In this document: one piece after another, positions 54,858-64,000 of the stretch
How the letters are laid out: each line of letters starts with the position of its first letter
How positions within the stretch are numbered: position 1 is the first letter of the stretch
Translations under genes and position numbers: made by a program
Source of the DNA: Triticum aestivum
Taxonomy: Eukaryota; Streptophyta; Magnoliopsida; Poales; Poaceae
Assembly (NCBI RefSeq): GCF_018294505.1
Contig: NC_057801.1
Span: 432,362,741-432,426,740, forward strand
Reading direction: 5' to 3'
DNA length: 64,000 bases
Notes under the pieces: generated by a model
Databases searched by the model: none
What the model saw: the letters and a program-made list of their open reading frames with translations, nothing else
Told to the model about the DNA's origin: nothing

Positions 54858-55884
54858 TGATCCTTTAGAGCAATATTTGCTAGACCATGAAAGTGATATG
54901 TTTATGAATGAAAGAAGGGAAATAGATGAAGTATTCTTTAAACAAGGACCTATTTTGAAACACAACTTGCCTTTTGAAATCCTAGGGGATCCTCCTCCAC
55001 CCAAGGGTGATCCCGTGTTTGAGCTTAAACCATTACCTGATACTCTTAAATATGCTTATCTTGATGAAAAGAAGATATATCCTGTTATTATTAGTGCTAA
55101 CCTTTCAGAGCATGAAGAAGAGAAATTATTGAAAACTCTGAAGAAGCACTGTGATGCTATTGGATATACTCTTGATGATCTTAAGGGCATTAGTCCCACT
55201 CTATGCCAGCACAAAATAAAATTGGAGAAAGATGCTAAACTAGTTGTTGATCATCAACGACGGTTAAATCCTAAGATGAAAGAAGTGGTAAGAAATGAAA
55301 TATTAAAGCTTCTAGAGGCAGGTATAATTTATCCTGTCGCTGATAGTCAGTGGGTAAGTCTTGTCCATTGTGTCCCTAAGAAGGGAGGTATTACTATTGT
55401 TCCTAATGATAAGGATGAATTGATCCCACAAAGAATTGTTACAGTTTATAGAATGGTAATTGATTTCTGCAAATTAAATAAAGCTACTAGAAAAGATCAT
55501 TACCCTCTACCTTTTATTGATCAAATGCTAGAAACATTATCCAAACATACACATTTTTGCTTTCTAGATGGTTATTCTGGTTTCTCTCAAATACCTGTGT
55601 CACAAGAGGATCAGGAAAAGACCACTTTTAGTTGCCCTTTCGGTACTTTTGCTTATAGACGTATGCCTTTTGGTCTATGTAATGCACCTACTACCTTTCA
55701 AAGATGTATGACTGCTATATTCTCTGACTTTTGTGAAAAGATTGTTGAGGTTTTCATGGATGATTTCTCCGTTTATGGAACTTCTTTCGATGATTGCTTA
55801 AGCAACCTTGATCGAGTTTTGCAGAGATGCGAAGAAACTAATCTTGTCTTGAATTGGGAGAAGTGCCACTTTATGGTTAATTAA
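54847..55884 (+). pseudogene. pol: O reverse transcriptase (Athila lineage)
   Basis: 345 open codons. Order: DPLEQYLLDHESDM linker; LPDTLKYAYLDEKKIYPVIIS; RRLNPKMKEVVRNEILKLLEAG; VHCVPKKGG; FCKLNKATRKDHYPLPF; FLDGYSGFSQI; FGTFAYRRMPFGLCNAPTTFQ; catalytic VFMDDFSVYG; WEKCHFMV. All RT blocks are present up to TAA at 55882-55884, where the sequence should read on into the thumb and RNase H. Confidence 0.92.
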
Positions 55885-56720
55885 GGTACTACCTTGGGGC
55901 ATAAAATTTCTGAAAGAGGTATTGAAGTTGATAAAGCTAAAGTAGATGCTATTGAAAAGATGTCGTGTCCTAAAGATATCAAAGGTATAAGAAGTTTCCT
56001 TGGTCATGCTGGTTCTATAGGAGGTTTATTAAAGACTTCTCTAAAATTTCTAGGCCTCTAACTAATATCTTGCAAAAAGATGTTCCTTTTGTCTTTGATG
56101 ATGATTGTGTATAAGCATCCGAAATACTTAAGAAAGCCTTGATTTCTGCACCTATTGTTTAGCCACCTGATTGGAATTTACCCTTTGAAATTATGTGTGA
56201 TGCTAGTGATTATACTGTAGGTGATGTTGTAGGGCAAATAGTTGATAAGAAATTAAATGTTATCCAATATGCTAGTAAAACTCTAGACAGTGCCCAGAGA
56301 AATTATGCTACTACTGAAAAAGAATTTTTAGCAGTCGTATTTACTTGTGATAAGTTCAGACCATATATTGTTGATTCCAAAGTAACTGTTCACACTGGTC
56401 ATGCTGCTATTAAATATCTTATGGAAAAGAAAGATGATAAACCTAGACTTATTATATGGGATCTCTTGCTACAAGAATTTGATTTGCATATTATTGATAG
56501 AAAGGGAGCTGAGAAGCCCGTTGCAGACAACTTGTCTAGGTTAGAGAATGTTCTTGATGACCCACTACCTATTGATGATAGCTTTCTTGATGAACAATTA
56601 GCTATCATAAATGCTTCTCGTACTAATCATGGTATGCTGATTATGCTAATTACATTGTTGTTAAATTTATACCACCTAATTTCACATACTAGCAAAATAA
56701 AAAGTTCTTCTATGATTTAA
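55885..56720 (+). pseudogene. O RT thumb / RNase H remnant
   Basis: After the stop, thumb-like sequence is shifted and broken (TAA and TAG near 56112 and 56160). From 56193 the frame [59 protein letters not shown] and [13 protein letters not shown] shows the RNase H domain (first Asp and Glu seen). Confidence 0.85.
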
Positions 56721-57900
56721 GACATTACTTTTGGGATGACCCACACCTTTATAAATAAGGAGTAGATGGTGTTATTAGACATTGTGTACCTGAGCATGAA
56801 CGGGAACAGATCCTACGCAAGTGTAACTTCGAGGCTTACGGAGGACACCATGCTAGAGATAGAACTGCACATAAGGTATTGCAATCCATTTTTATTGGCC
56901 TACTCTTTTTAGAGATGCCCGTAAGTTTGTATTATCTTGTGATGAATGTCAAAGAATTGGTAATATTAGTAGACTTCAAGAAATGCATGTGAACTATTCA
57001 CTTGTTATTGAACCATTTGATGTTTGGGGCTTTGATTATACGGGACCTTTTCCTTTCTCTAATGGGTATAAACATATTTTAGTTGTTGTTGATTATGTTA
57101 CTAAGTGGGTAGAAGCTATTCCAACTAGTAGTGTTGATCATAACACTTCTATTAAGATGCTTAAAGAAGTTATTTTTTGAAGGTTTAGAGTCCCTAGATA
57201 CTTAATGACTGATGGTGGTTCACATTTTATTCATGGCCCTTTTTGTAAAATGTTTGCTAAGTATGATGTTAATCATAGAATTGAATCTCCATACCACCCT
57301 CGGTCAGTGGTCAAGTAGAATTAAGTAATAGAGAAATTAAATTGATCTTGCAAAAGACTGATAATAGATCTAGAAAGAATTGGTCCAAGAAACTTGATGA
57401 TGCATTTTGGGCCTATACAACTTCATATAAAAATCCTATGGGTATGTCTCCGTACAAAATGGTTTATGGAAAAGCATGTCACTTACCTCTCAAACTAGAA
57501 CATAAGGCATATTGCGCCATTAAAGAGCTCAATTATGATTTCAAACTTGCCGGTGAGAAGAGGCTATTTGACATTAGCTCACTTGATGAATGGAGAACTC
57601 AGGCCTATGAGAATGCCAAATTGTTTAAAAAAAAGTTAAAAGATGGCATGACGAAAGGATACAAAAGCGTGAGTTTAATGTAGGTGATTATGTTTTGCTA
57701 TACAACTCTCGTTTAAGATTTTTTTGCAGGAAAACTTCTCTCTAAATGGGAAGGTCCTTACATTATCGAGGAGGTCTATTGTTCCGGTGCCATCAATCAA
57801 CAACGCTGAAGGCACAAATCCTAAGGTGGTAAACGGTCAAAGAATCAAAACATTATATCTCAGGTAATCCCATAAATGTTGAAACCAATGTTATTGACAC
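56721..57900 (+). pseudogene. int: O integrase remnant
   Basis: Zinc-binding H-H-C-C region at about 56775-56960 (GGHHARDRTAH, SCDECQRIGN), then core pieces WGFDYTGPFPFSNGYKHILVVVDYVTKWVEA (56983-57180), a stop, the TDGGSHF second Asp block at about 57210, and the third block around 57290-57340 with a frameshift. The C-terminal GKACHLPLKLEHKAYCAIKELN follows at 57342-57683 in another frame. Sequence to about 57870 has the GPYIIEEVY-like tail. Non-functional. Confidence 0.82.
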
Positions 57901-58271
57901 CATAACCTACATAAGGGACACTTTTTAGAATGTTTCAGACTCAGAAAAGGAATAGGTATGTGGTACGGTAAGTAAACCCACTCCAAAACTGCTCAAATAG
58001 CAATTTTTCTCCGTTTTGGAGTATTAAAAAAATTAGGAAAATTATAAGTAGTCCAAAAGAGACACGAGGCATCCACGAGGGTGGAGGGCGCGCCCCCTGC
58101 CTCATGGCCACCTCGTGTGCCCTCCGGACTCTGTTTTCTTGCACGATACTTCTTATTATCGGTAAAAATTCATTATATAATCTCCCGAAGGTTTTGACCA
58201 CCTTACCACGACAAAATCTCTTGTTTTCGTTCTAAGCTGTTTTCTACCAGAGTTTTTCAAGGTCAGGCATC

Positions 58272-58649
58272 ATGTCGTCCCCCTCCTCCAACAACGTGGG
58301 CAACGATGCCTGGATAATGAAGATAGAGGCGAATCGAGAAGAACTCGGGGAAATCAAGTAAGGTGACAAGATCAAGAAAGTCACGGAAGAACAAGTCCCG
58401 ACGGGAGAAGAAGAAGACGTCCTTCAACCTTACTACAATCATCTCACCTCTACTGAAATTGAAGCTTTCAAGATAATTGAAATAGTTCGCATACAAAACA
58501 AGTATCTCATGCTTGAAAATATTTTGTTGCAAGAGCATATCACCGCACTCAAGAGCATTATTCGCAAGTTGGAGCATCTACTACGCTTGATGTGCGACAC
58601 TACGTCATCAACAACTCCATCATCACCAGCTCTGAAGAAAGAATCATAA
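58272..58649 (+). pseudogene. O small 3' ORF, coiled coil
   Basis: ATG 58272 to TAA 58649 is one frame of 125 codons with a single TAA at 58359-58361. N terminus MSSPSSNNVGNDAW; the middle (EIEAFKIIEIVRIQNKYLM, LENILLQEHITALKSIIRKL) has leucine/isoleucine heptads; the end is Ser/Thr/Pro-rich (TTSSTTPSSPA). It lies 370 bp after the integrase remnant and before the 3' untranslated region. No homolog assigned; its place matches an extra 3' ORF. A single stop over 125 codons is less decay than pol shows. Confidence 0.5.
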
Positions 58650-59690
58650 ATATATGGGTATGGGCACTCCCCTCGGCAACTACCAAGCTTGGGGTAGGTG
58701 CCCCGGTATCGTATCACCATCACACTTCTATCTATAACGTTTTTCTTAGTTTGACCCTTTTGGTTATATCTTGATCTAGTAAAATAAAGTTTTAGTATGA
58801 TCTAGCTTTGAGTCTTGTTTTGATCTCTATCTATGTAATCGAATATGTGAGTTATATACAATACATATTAGTTTTGAGTTCAGGGCTTTGCTATCCTGGT
58901 ATGATCTTGAGAGAATAAAAGAAATAAAAAGATCATATTGATCTTATGGAGAGTAATGACTTCACATATAAAGAGTATGATGAATAAAAGTTGTTGAGAG
59001 TTGACAAACATAGTTTTGGTCATCATTGCAATTAATAGGAAGTAATAAAGAAAGAGAGGTTTTCACATATAAATATACTATCTTGGACATCTTTTGTGAT
59101 TGTGAGCACCCATTAAAATATGACATGCTAAAAAGTTGATGTTGGACAAGGAAGACAACGTAATGGGTTATGTTTTCCTATATCCGAACAACTTATATTG
59201 TCATGCATCATCCAACATGTTGAGCTTGCCTTTCCCCCTCATGCTAGCCAAATTCTTTGCACCAAGTAGAGATACTACTTGTGCTTCCAAACATCCTTAA
59301 ACCTAGTTTTGCCATGAGAGTCCACCATACCTACTTATGGATTGAGTAAGATCCTTCAAGTAAGTTCTCATCGGTGCAAGCAATAAAAATTGCTCTCTAA
59401 ATATATATGACCTATTAATGTGAAGAAAATAAGCTTTATACGAGCTTGTGATGGGGAAGAAATAAAAGCGATGAACTGCATAATAAAGGTCCTTATCACA
59501 AGTGGCAACATAAGGTGATGTTCTTTTGCATTATGATTTTGTGCATCCAACCACAAAAGCGCATGACAACCTCTGCTTCCCTCTGCGAAGGGTCTATCTT
59601 TTATTTTCACCTTCTACCTTATACAAGAGTCATGGTGATCTTCACCTTTCCTTTTTACACTTTATCCCTAGGCAAGCACTATGTGTTGGA
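58650..59690 (+). other. O 3' untranslated region
   Basis: AT-rich, non-coding. Begins with accaagcttggggtaggtgccccggt (58681), a purine-rich phrase common after Athila pol regions. Includes caaccacaaaagcgcatgacaacctc near 59550, which I recall from other Triticeae Athila-type elements. No LTR follows. Confidence 0.65.
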
Positions 59691-59691
59691 A

Positions 59692-59698
59692 AGATACA

Positions 59699-59734
<36 letters not shown>

Positions 59735-59741
59735 TACATAC

Positions 59742-59774
<33 letters not shown>
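59692..59774. repeat. compound microsatellite (TACA)n-(TA)n-(GA)n
   Basis: About 40 bp of tacatacata, then alternating ta and taca blocks, then a GA run. It marks the point where O sequence stops. Confidence 0.95.
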
Positions 59775-59775
59775 A

Positions 59776-61202
59776 ACTCTATTAATGACCCTGGGTGAAG
59801 AATAAGTAATTCTTCACCCTGGTCGATCCATGGACCTAATGGTTACCTTTATCAGATTGAACCATGTCTCCTTGCTGACCCTTCCGTAAACTTTTTGCCC
59901 TCGCCGTAATTTTACATCGGCCTCGCAACGTTAACCTTTTATTTTCCTTTTATTTAAAGTAGAAAAATGCACACGGTTAGCTAGTCATGGGATGTGGTAG
60001 GAAAAAAACTGGTCGTGGGGATTACGAGCCTAGCGTCGCGAGCAGTTCCAGATTTGATGGAAGATACTACGGGGTGAGCGGCGGCTGGCGGGCTCGACGG
60101 TGCGGTGGTCGACGGGCATCCGGGGAGTCGTCCTGAGTCGTGGCTGTTCTTGGTGTCAGGCGACACTGCAGTCGGAGGTCGCCAGCGGCTCTTTCGGGGA
60201 AGCATGGTGTGCGGCAATGGCAGCTAGCCTCGGCGTCGCTGTGTCGGGCGGCATTAGGGTGGGTTGTCGCGGGTAGGCAAAGCAGATGCTAGTGGCAGTC
60301 TAGGCCTAATCCTCCACGGCTGGCTCGACCCTCGCCCGGTACATACAGATTACGTCTCTTCCATCCTCAATCTCTCTTTTTCTTCATTTTCTTGGGTTCC
60401 TTATTCTCTTATATTTGTGACTACTATATCACGGGTGCTCGTTTTGGCACTCAGTTGCTCCCCATTTTCTACTGCAATAATAATGTAGATAAATGAGTTG
60501 TTTTTTGTCGGTAAACCCGTTACCCGTGTGTTCATAGTGTCCCTCTTATGACTACTAGGTAGATTGAAGTTATTCTAGTAGTAGTTTTGGATCGACATTT
60601 GCAGGCGTAGGCTAAATATATCAGTAAATTGTCATTCTCTTGAGATTGTCAACGATTTTCTTATCTCAGTTGTTGTACCATGATGCAATTCATATTCCCA
60701 TCGTTGCGGTGTGAGTGGTCATGGCGGTGCTGCCTCCCTTGCTACGGTAGCAGCGACGGCATTGTCTGCGGGTTTGGGTTTATTTTGGTTGGGTGTGTGC
60801 AGACGGGGAGCGCACTAGAGGAGGTGATCAACCCCATTTCTAGTGCTTTTAGTTATAATCAATTTCCACTTCATTTTGCTTTGTCTCGTTCTTCCCAAAT
60901 TGCTAAATTGGTGTTCAAAGTTCAGTTCTTGCATAAGCTGTAGATTGGAGATATCAGGAGACTGAACACGTCCTGCTTGAAGAGGTAATTCAAATTTTAA
61001 AGTATATTGTTGGCATTTGTGCATGTCACTCTGTAATTGTTGTTTCTTTGGAATACACCCATTCTTGTTTATTTTGTATCTCCAAGTAGTTTGGTTGGAT
61101 GTTTTTTTACACTAGGAAGTTCTTAGTTATTGCTGTTCCGGTCCATGCTGAAATAGAAAAGTGTTTATGTAGAACTTATGTGCTCTTTGATATGGAACAA
61201 CT
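59776..61202. other. Unassigned segment T between O and A2
   Basis: Not recognised. Begins aaactctattaatgaccctgggtgaagaat with a perfect palindrome (59793-59819). A GC-rich block at 59990-60340 is followed by T-rich, intron-like DNA. Splice-like signals on the plus strand: acceptor tttgcag at about 60598-60604 and donor gag-gtaatt at about 60983. No ORF above about 87 codons. It could be a captured gene fragment, a non-coding transcript or a decayed DNA transposon. Confidence 0.35.
59793..59819. repeat. 11-bp inverted repeat GGGTGAAGAAT
   Basis: GGGTGAAGAAT (59793-59803), 5-nt loop aagta, ATTCTTCACCC (59809-59819): a perfect hairpin right after the microsatellite. Possibly part of a DNA-transposon terminus. 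Confidence 0.7.
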
Positions 61203-62925
61203 TGTTGGAAATATGCCCTAGAGGCAATAATAAAAGGATTATTATTATATTTCCTTGTTCATGATAATTGTCTTTTATTCATGCTATAATTGTATTATCC
61301 GGAAATCGTAATACACGTGTGAATACTTAGACCAAATACGTCCCTAGTAAGCCTCTAGTTGACTAGCTCGTTGGTCAACAGATAGTCATGGTTTCCTGAC
61401 TATGGACATTAGATGTCGTTGACAACGGGATCACATCATTAGGAGAATGATGTGATGGACAAGACCCAATCCTAAGCATAGCACAAGATCGTGTAGTTCG
61501 TTTTGCTAGAGCTTTTCCAATGTCAAGTATCTCTTCCTTAGACCATGAGATCGTGTAACTCCCGGATACCGTAGGAGTGCTTTGGGTGTACCAAACGTCA
61601 CAACGTAACTGGGTCACTATAAAGGTGCACTACAGGTATCTCCGAAAGTGTCTGTTGGGTTGACACAGATCGAGACTGGGATTTGTCACTCCGTATGACG
61701 GAGAGGTATCTCTGGGCCCACTCGGTAATGCATCATCATAATGAGCTCAAAGTGACCAAGTGTTTGGTCACGGGATCATGCATTACGGTACGAGTAAAGT
61801 GACTTGCCGGTAACGAGACTGAACGAGGTATTGGGATACCGACGATCGAGTCTCGGGCATGTAACGTACCGATTGACAAAGGGAATTGTATACGGGGTTG
61901 ATTGAATCCTCGACATCGTGGTTCATCCGATGAGATCATCGAGGAGCATGTGGGAGCCAACATGGGTATCTAGATCCCGCTGTTGGTTATTGACCGGAGA
62001 GCCATCTCGGTCATGTCTGCATGTCTCCCGAACCCGTAGGGTCTACACACTTAAGGTTCGGTGACGCTAGGGTTATTAGGAAGACTTGTATGTGATTACC
62101 AAATGTTGTTCGGAGTCCCGGATGATATCCCGGACGTCACGAGGAGTTCCGGAATGGTCCGGAGGTGAAGATTTATATATGGGAAGTTGTCATACGGACA
62201 CCGGAAAGTTTCGGGGGCATATCGGTATTGTACCGGGGCCACCGGAGGGGTTCCGGGGGTCCACCGGGAGGGGCCACCCCTCTCGGTGGGCCTCATGGGC
62301 TGCAAGGGGCAGGGAACCAGCCCCTGGAGGGCTGGGCGCCCCCCCCCTTGGGCCCATGCGCCTAGGGTTGGGGGGAACCCTAGTGGGGGCGCCCCCCTTG
62401 CTTGGGGGGCAAGCCCCCCTCCCTGCCCCCCCCCCTCTAGATCTCATCTAGAGGGGGCCGGCCCCCTTCCCCCTTCCCCTATAAATAGGGGGGCGAGGGG
62501 AGGGCTGAACACCTGATCCAAGGCGCAGCCCCTCCCCTCCCCAACACCTCTCCTCCTCCGTTGAGTTCTTGGCGAAGCCCTGTCGGAGTACTGCCTCTCC
62601 ACCATCATCACGCCGTCGTGCTGCTGCTGGAGCCTTCTTCCTCAACCTCTCCTTCCCCCTTGCTGGATCAAGCAGGAGGAGACGTCGTCCGCTCCGTACG
62701 TGTGTTGAACGCGGAGGTGTTGTCCGTTCAGCACTTGGTCATCGGTGATTTGGATCACGGCGAGTACGACTCCATCATCCCCGTTCCCTTGAACGCTTCC
62801 GCGCGCGATCTACAAGTGGTATGTAGATGCTTCCCTCTCCTATCACTCGTTTCTTAGATGAACTCATAGATGGATCTTGGTGAAACCGTAGGAAATTTTT
62901 TTATTTTCTGCAACGTTCCCCAACA
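61203..62925 (+). repeat. A2 5' LTR (BARE/WIS/Angela-type Copia)
   Basis: TGTTGGAAATATGCCCTAGAGGC...GTTCCCCAACA, 1723 bp, collinear with the A1 LTR. Upstream 5 bp caact is the candidate duplication. The region around 62330-62480 is unusually C/G-rich (runs of 9 and 10 C). TATA box CCCCTATAAATAGGGG at 62477-62492. Overlapping frames in the GC part are spurious. Confidence 0.93.
62477..62492 (+). promoter_or_regulatory. A2 LTR TATA box
   Basis: CCCCTATAAATAGGGG, embedded in a near-palindrome. The A1 counterpart is tatatataga at 42181. Confidence 0.65.
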
Positions 62926-64000
62926 GTGGCATCATGAGCTAGGTCTATGCGTAGTTCTCTATTGCACGAGTAGAACACAATTTTGTTGTGGGCGTAGATA
63001 TTGTCAACTTGCTTGCCGCTACTAGTCTTTTCTTGCTTAAGCGGTATTGTGGGATGAAGCGGCCCGGACCGACCTTACATGTACGCTTACGTGAGACAGG
63101 TTCCACCGACTGACATGCACTAGTTGCATAAGGTGGCTAGCGGGTGTCTGTCTCTCCCACTTTAGTTGGAGCGGATTCGACGAAAAGGGTCCTTATGAAG
63201 GGTAAATAGAAGTTGACAATATCACGTTGTGGTTATTCGTAGGTAAGAAAACGTTCTTGCTAGAATCCAATTGCAGCCACGTAAAAGATGCAACAACAAT
63301 TAGAGGACGTCTAACTTGTTTTTGCAGCAATTGTCATGTGATGTGATATGGCCAGAAGTTGTGATGAATGATGAATCTATTTGAGGCAAATGATATGGAG
63401 TTGGAAAGCTTGTGAAAATGCGCTACTTTTTCATGTTAAAAGTGTTTTCTATTTTGGAACGGTTTTAAAGTAATTTAGAAAACGGTACAAGTTCCACCGA
63501 GTCCGTTTTTTTGAACTAATGTTTTAACCGTACGTCCGAATGCAATAAATGATACAGCATTCGAAATCTTGAGCAAATGCGAAACTCTTTTGTATATATT
63601 GTTTCTCCTAATTCCTCACTGTTTTAAGTCAAAATGGAAAATGGCTAAAAATGTATTTTTGGCATAATTTCTACATACTTTATCAGAATGGCGCAAATAA
63701 TATACTGCTGAAAAGCTACAAAAAATGCGAAACTTTTTCATGTTGATTGTTTTCTCTGATTCCTAGATGTTTTCAAGTAATTGCGAAAATGGCGAGATCA
63801 TTCGTTCTGCCTTTATCCGAAACTGATTCTTCGAAAATGCACCGCGTGAAGAACCTGAACTTCACTCTGTTTTCACATGTTTTTTTGCCCGTATATCTCT
63901 ATCCACTGCTCCTAGATCTCCATTCACTCACCGGAATTGAGCAAGTGATATATCGATGGAAAGCTGCTATAAACACGCAACTTTCCCGTGTTGATCATTT
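62926..64000 (+). mobile_element. A2 PBS and leader
   Basis: TGGCATCATGAGCTAGG at 62927 is the PBS, 1 nt after the LTR. The leader is long and AT-rich with no frame up to the window edge. 62926-63360 matches the A1 leader. Two diverged repeats of gcgaaactttttgt/catgttgattgttttctctgattcct-like sequence at about 63410-63780. gag would lie beyond 64000. Confidence 0.85.

Larger units (their letters stand above)
43315..59690 (+). mobile_element. Athila-lineage gypsy element O, 3'-truncated, split by M
   Basis: Plus-strand. 5' LTR 43315-44831, PBS, gag start 44938, then M (45028-53351), then gag, protease, RT, RNase H and integrase remnants to about 57900, a small 3' ORF and a long 3' untranslated region. 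No second LTR is found; recognisable sequence ends at a microsatellite at 59692. Many stops and frameshifts, so inactive. Confidence 0.88.

Noticed and set aside
59515..59805. Frame with THTYIHTYIH repeats
   Set aside because: Translation of the TACA microsatellite.
62086..62857. Several overlapping frames on both strands
   Set aside because: C/G-rich U3-R part of the A2 LTR; no protein motifs.
1..64000. tRNA, rRNA or intact host protein-coding genes
   Set aside because: No cloverleaf, rRNA or conserved non-transposon protein was recognised on either strand by reading; short RNA genes could be missed without a covariance search.

Overview
The window looks like intergenic chromosomal DNA from a large-genome grass of the Triticeae (wheat, Aegilops, barley or rye group). 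I see no convincing intact host gene. Almost every base belongs to nested LTR retrotransposons. Two LTRs have the BARE/WIS/Angela Copia start (TGTTGGAAATATGCCC-like). Several others have the TGATACGTC start that goes with Athila-type internal sequence in Triticeae. Family names are my recognition of sequence style, not database results.

Layout. 1-3685 is the 5' part (minus strand) of a Ty3/gypsy element, G1: gag-protease frame, PBS and 5' LTR. It sits in an Athila-type LTR fragment X (3686-3809), which itself abuts a second Athila-type element Y (3810-8029: LTR, PPT, 3' non-coding DNA). Inside Y lies L, a chromovirus (Ty3/gypsy, minus strand) with LTRs of about 4 kb. Its 3' LTR is cut into three blocks (8030-8884, 24465-26076, 34244-35805) by two insertions. 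C (8885-24464) is a Copia element with gag, protease, integrase, RT-RNase H and an extra 3' ORF; it contains a 4.05 kb solo LTR, J, at 12494-16544. D (26077-34243) has two 1-kb LTRs but no recognisable gag-pol; it carries one very long His/Asp/Met/Cys-rich frame. The interior of L (35806-37356) is only 1.55 kb: gag, a protease remnant and a chromodomain tail, with RT, RNase H and most of integrase deleted. Its 5' LTR (37357-39315) is cut by Copia element A1 (39316-43314). The LTR of A1 holds a solo Athila-type LTR S (40149-41711), and its leader is cut by O, an Athila-lineage element on the plus strand (43315 to about 59690). The gag of O is split by M (45028-53351), a gag-protease-only Athila-type element on the minus strand. 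O ends at a microsatellite without a 3' LTR. 59776-61202 is unassigned, and 61203-64000 is the 5' LTR and leader of another Copia element, A2.

Five-base target-site duplications support the nesting: ccaac for C, catag for J, ggccc for D, caggg for S, and atatg/gtatg for M. The order of insertion is Y, then L, then C, D and A1, then J inside C and S and O inside A1, then M inside O.

The least ordinary items are four. D pairs a long unusual frame with a leader carrying three hairpin-bearing direct repeats. Three unrelated LTRs (G1, C, D) each carry an array of short CCGG-flanked palindromes upstream of the TATA box. C has a 3' ORF that starts at a strong-looking splice acceptor. O has a small coiled-coil ORF downstream of pol.
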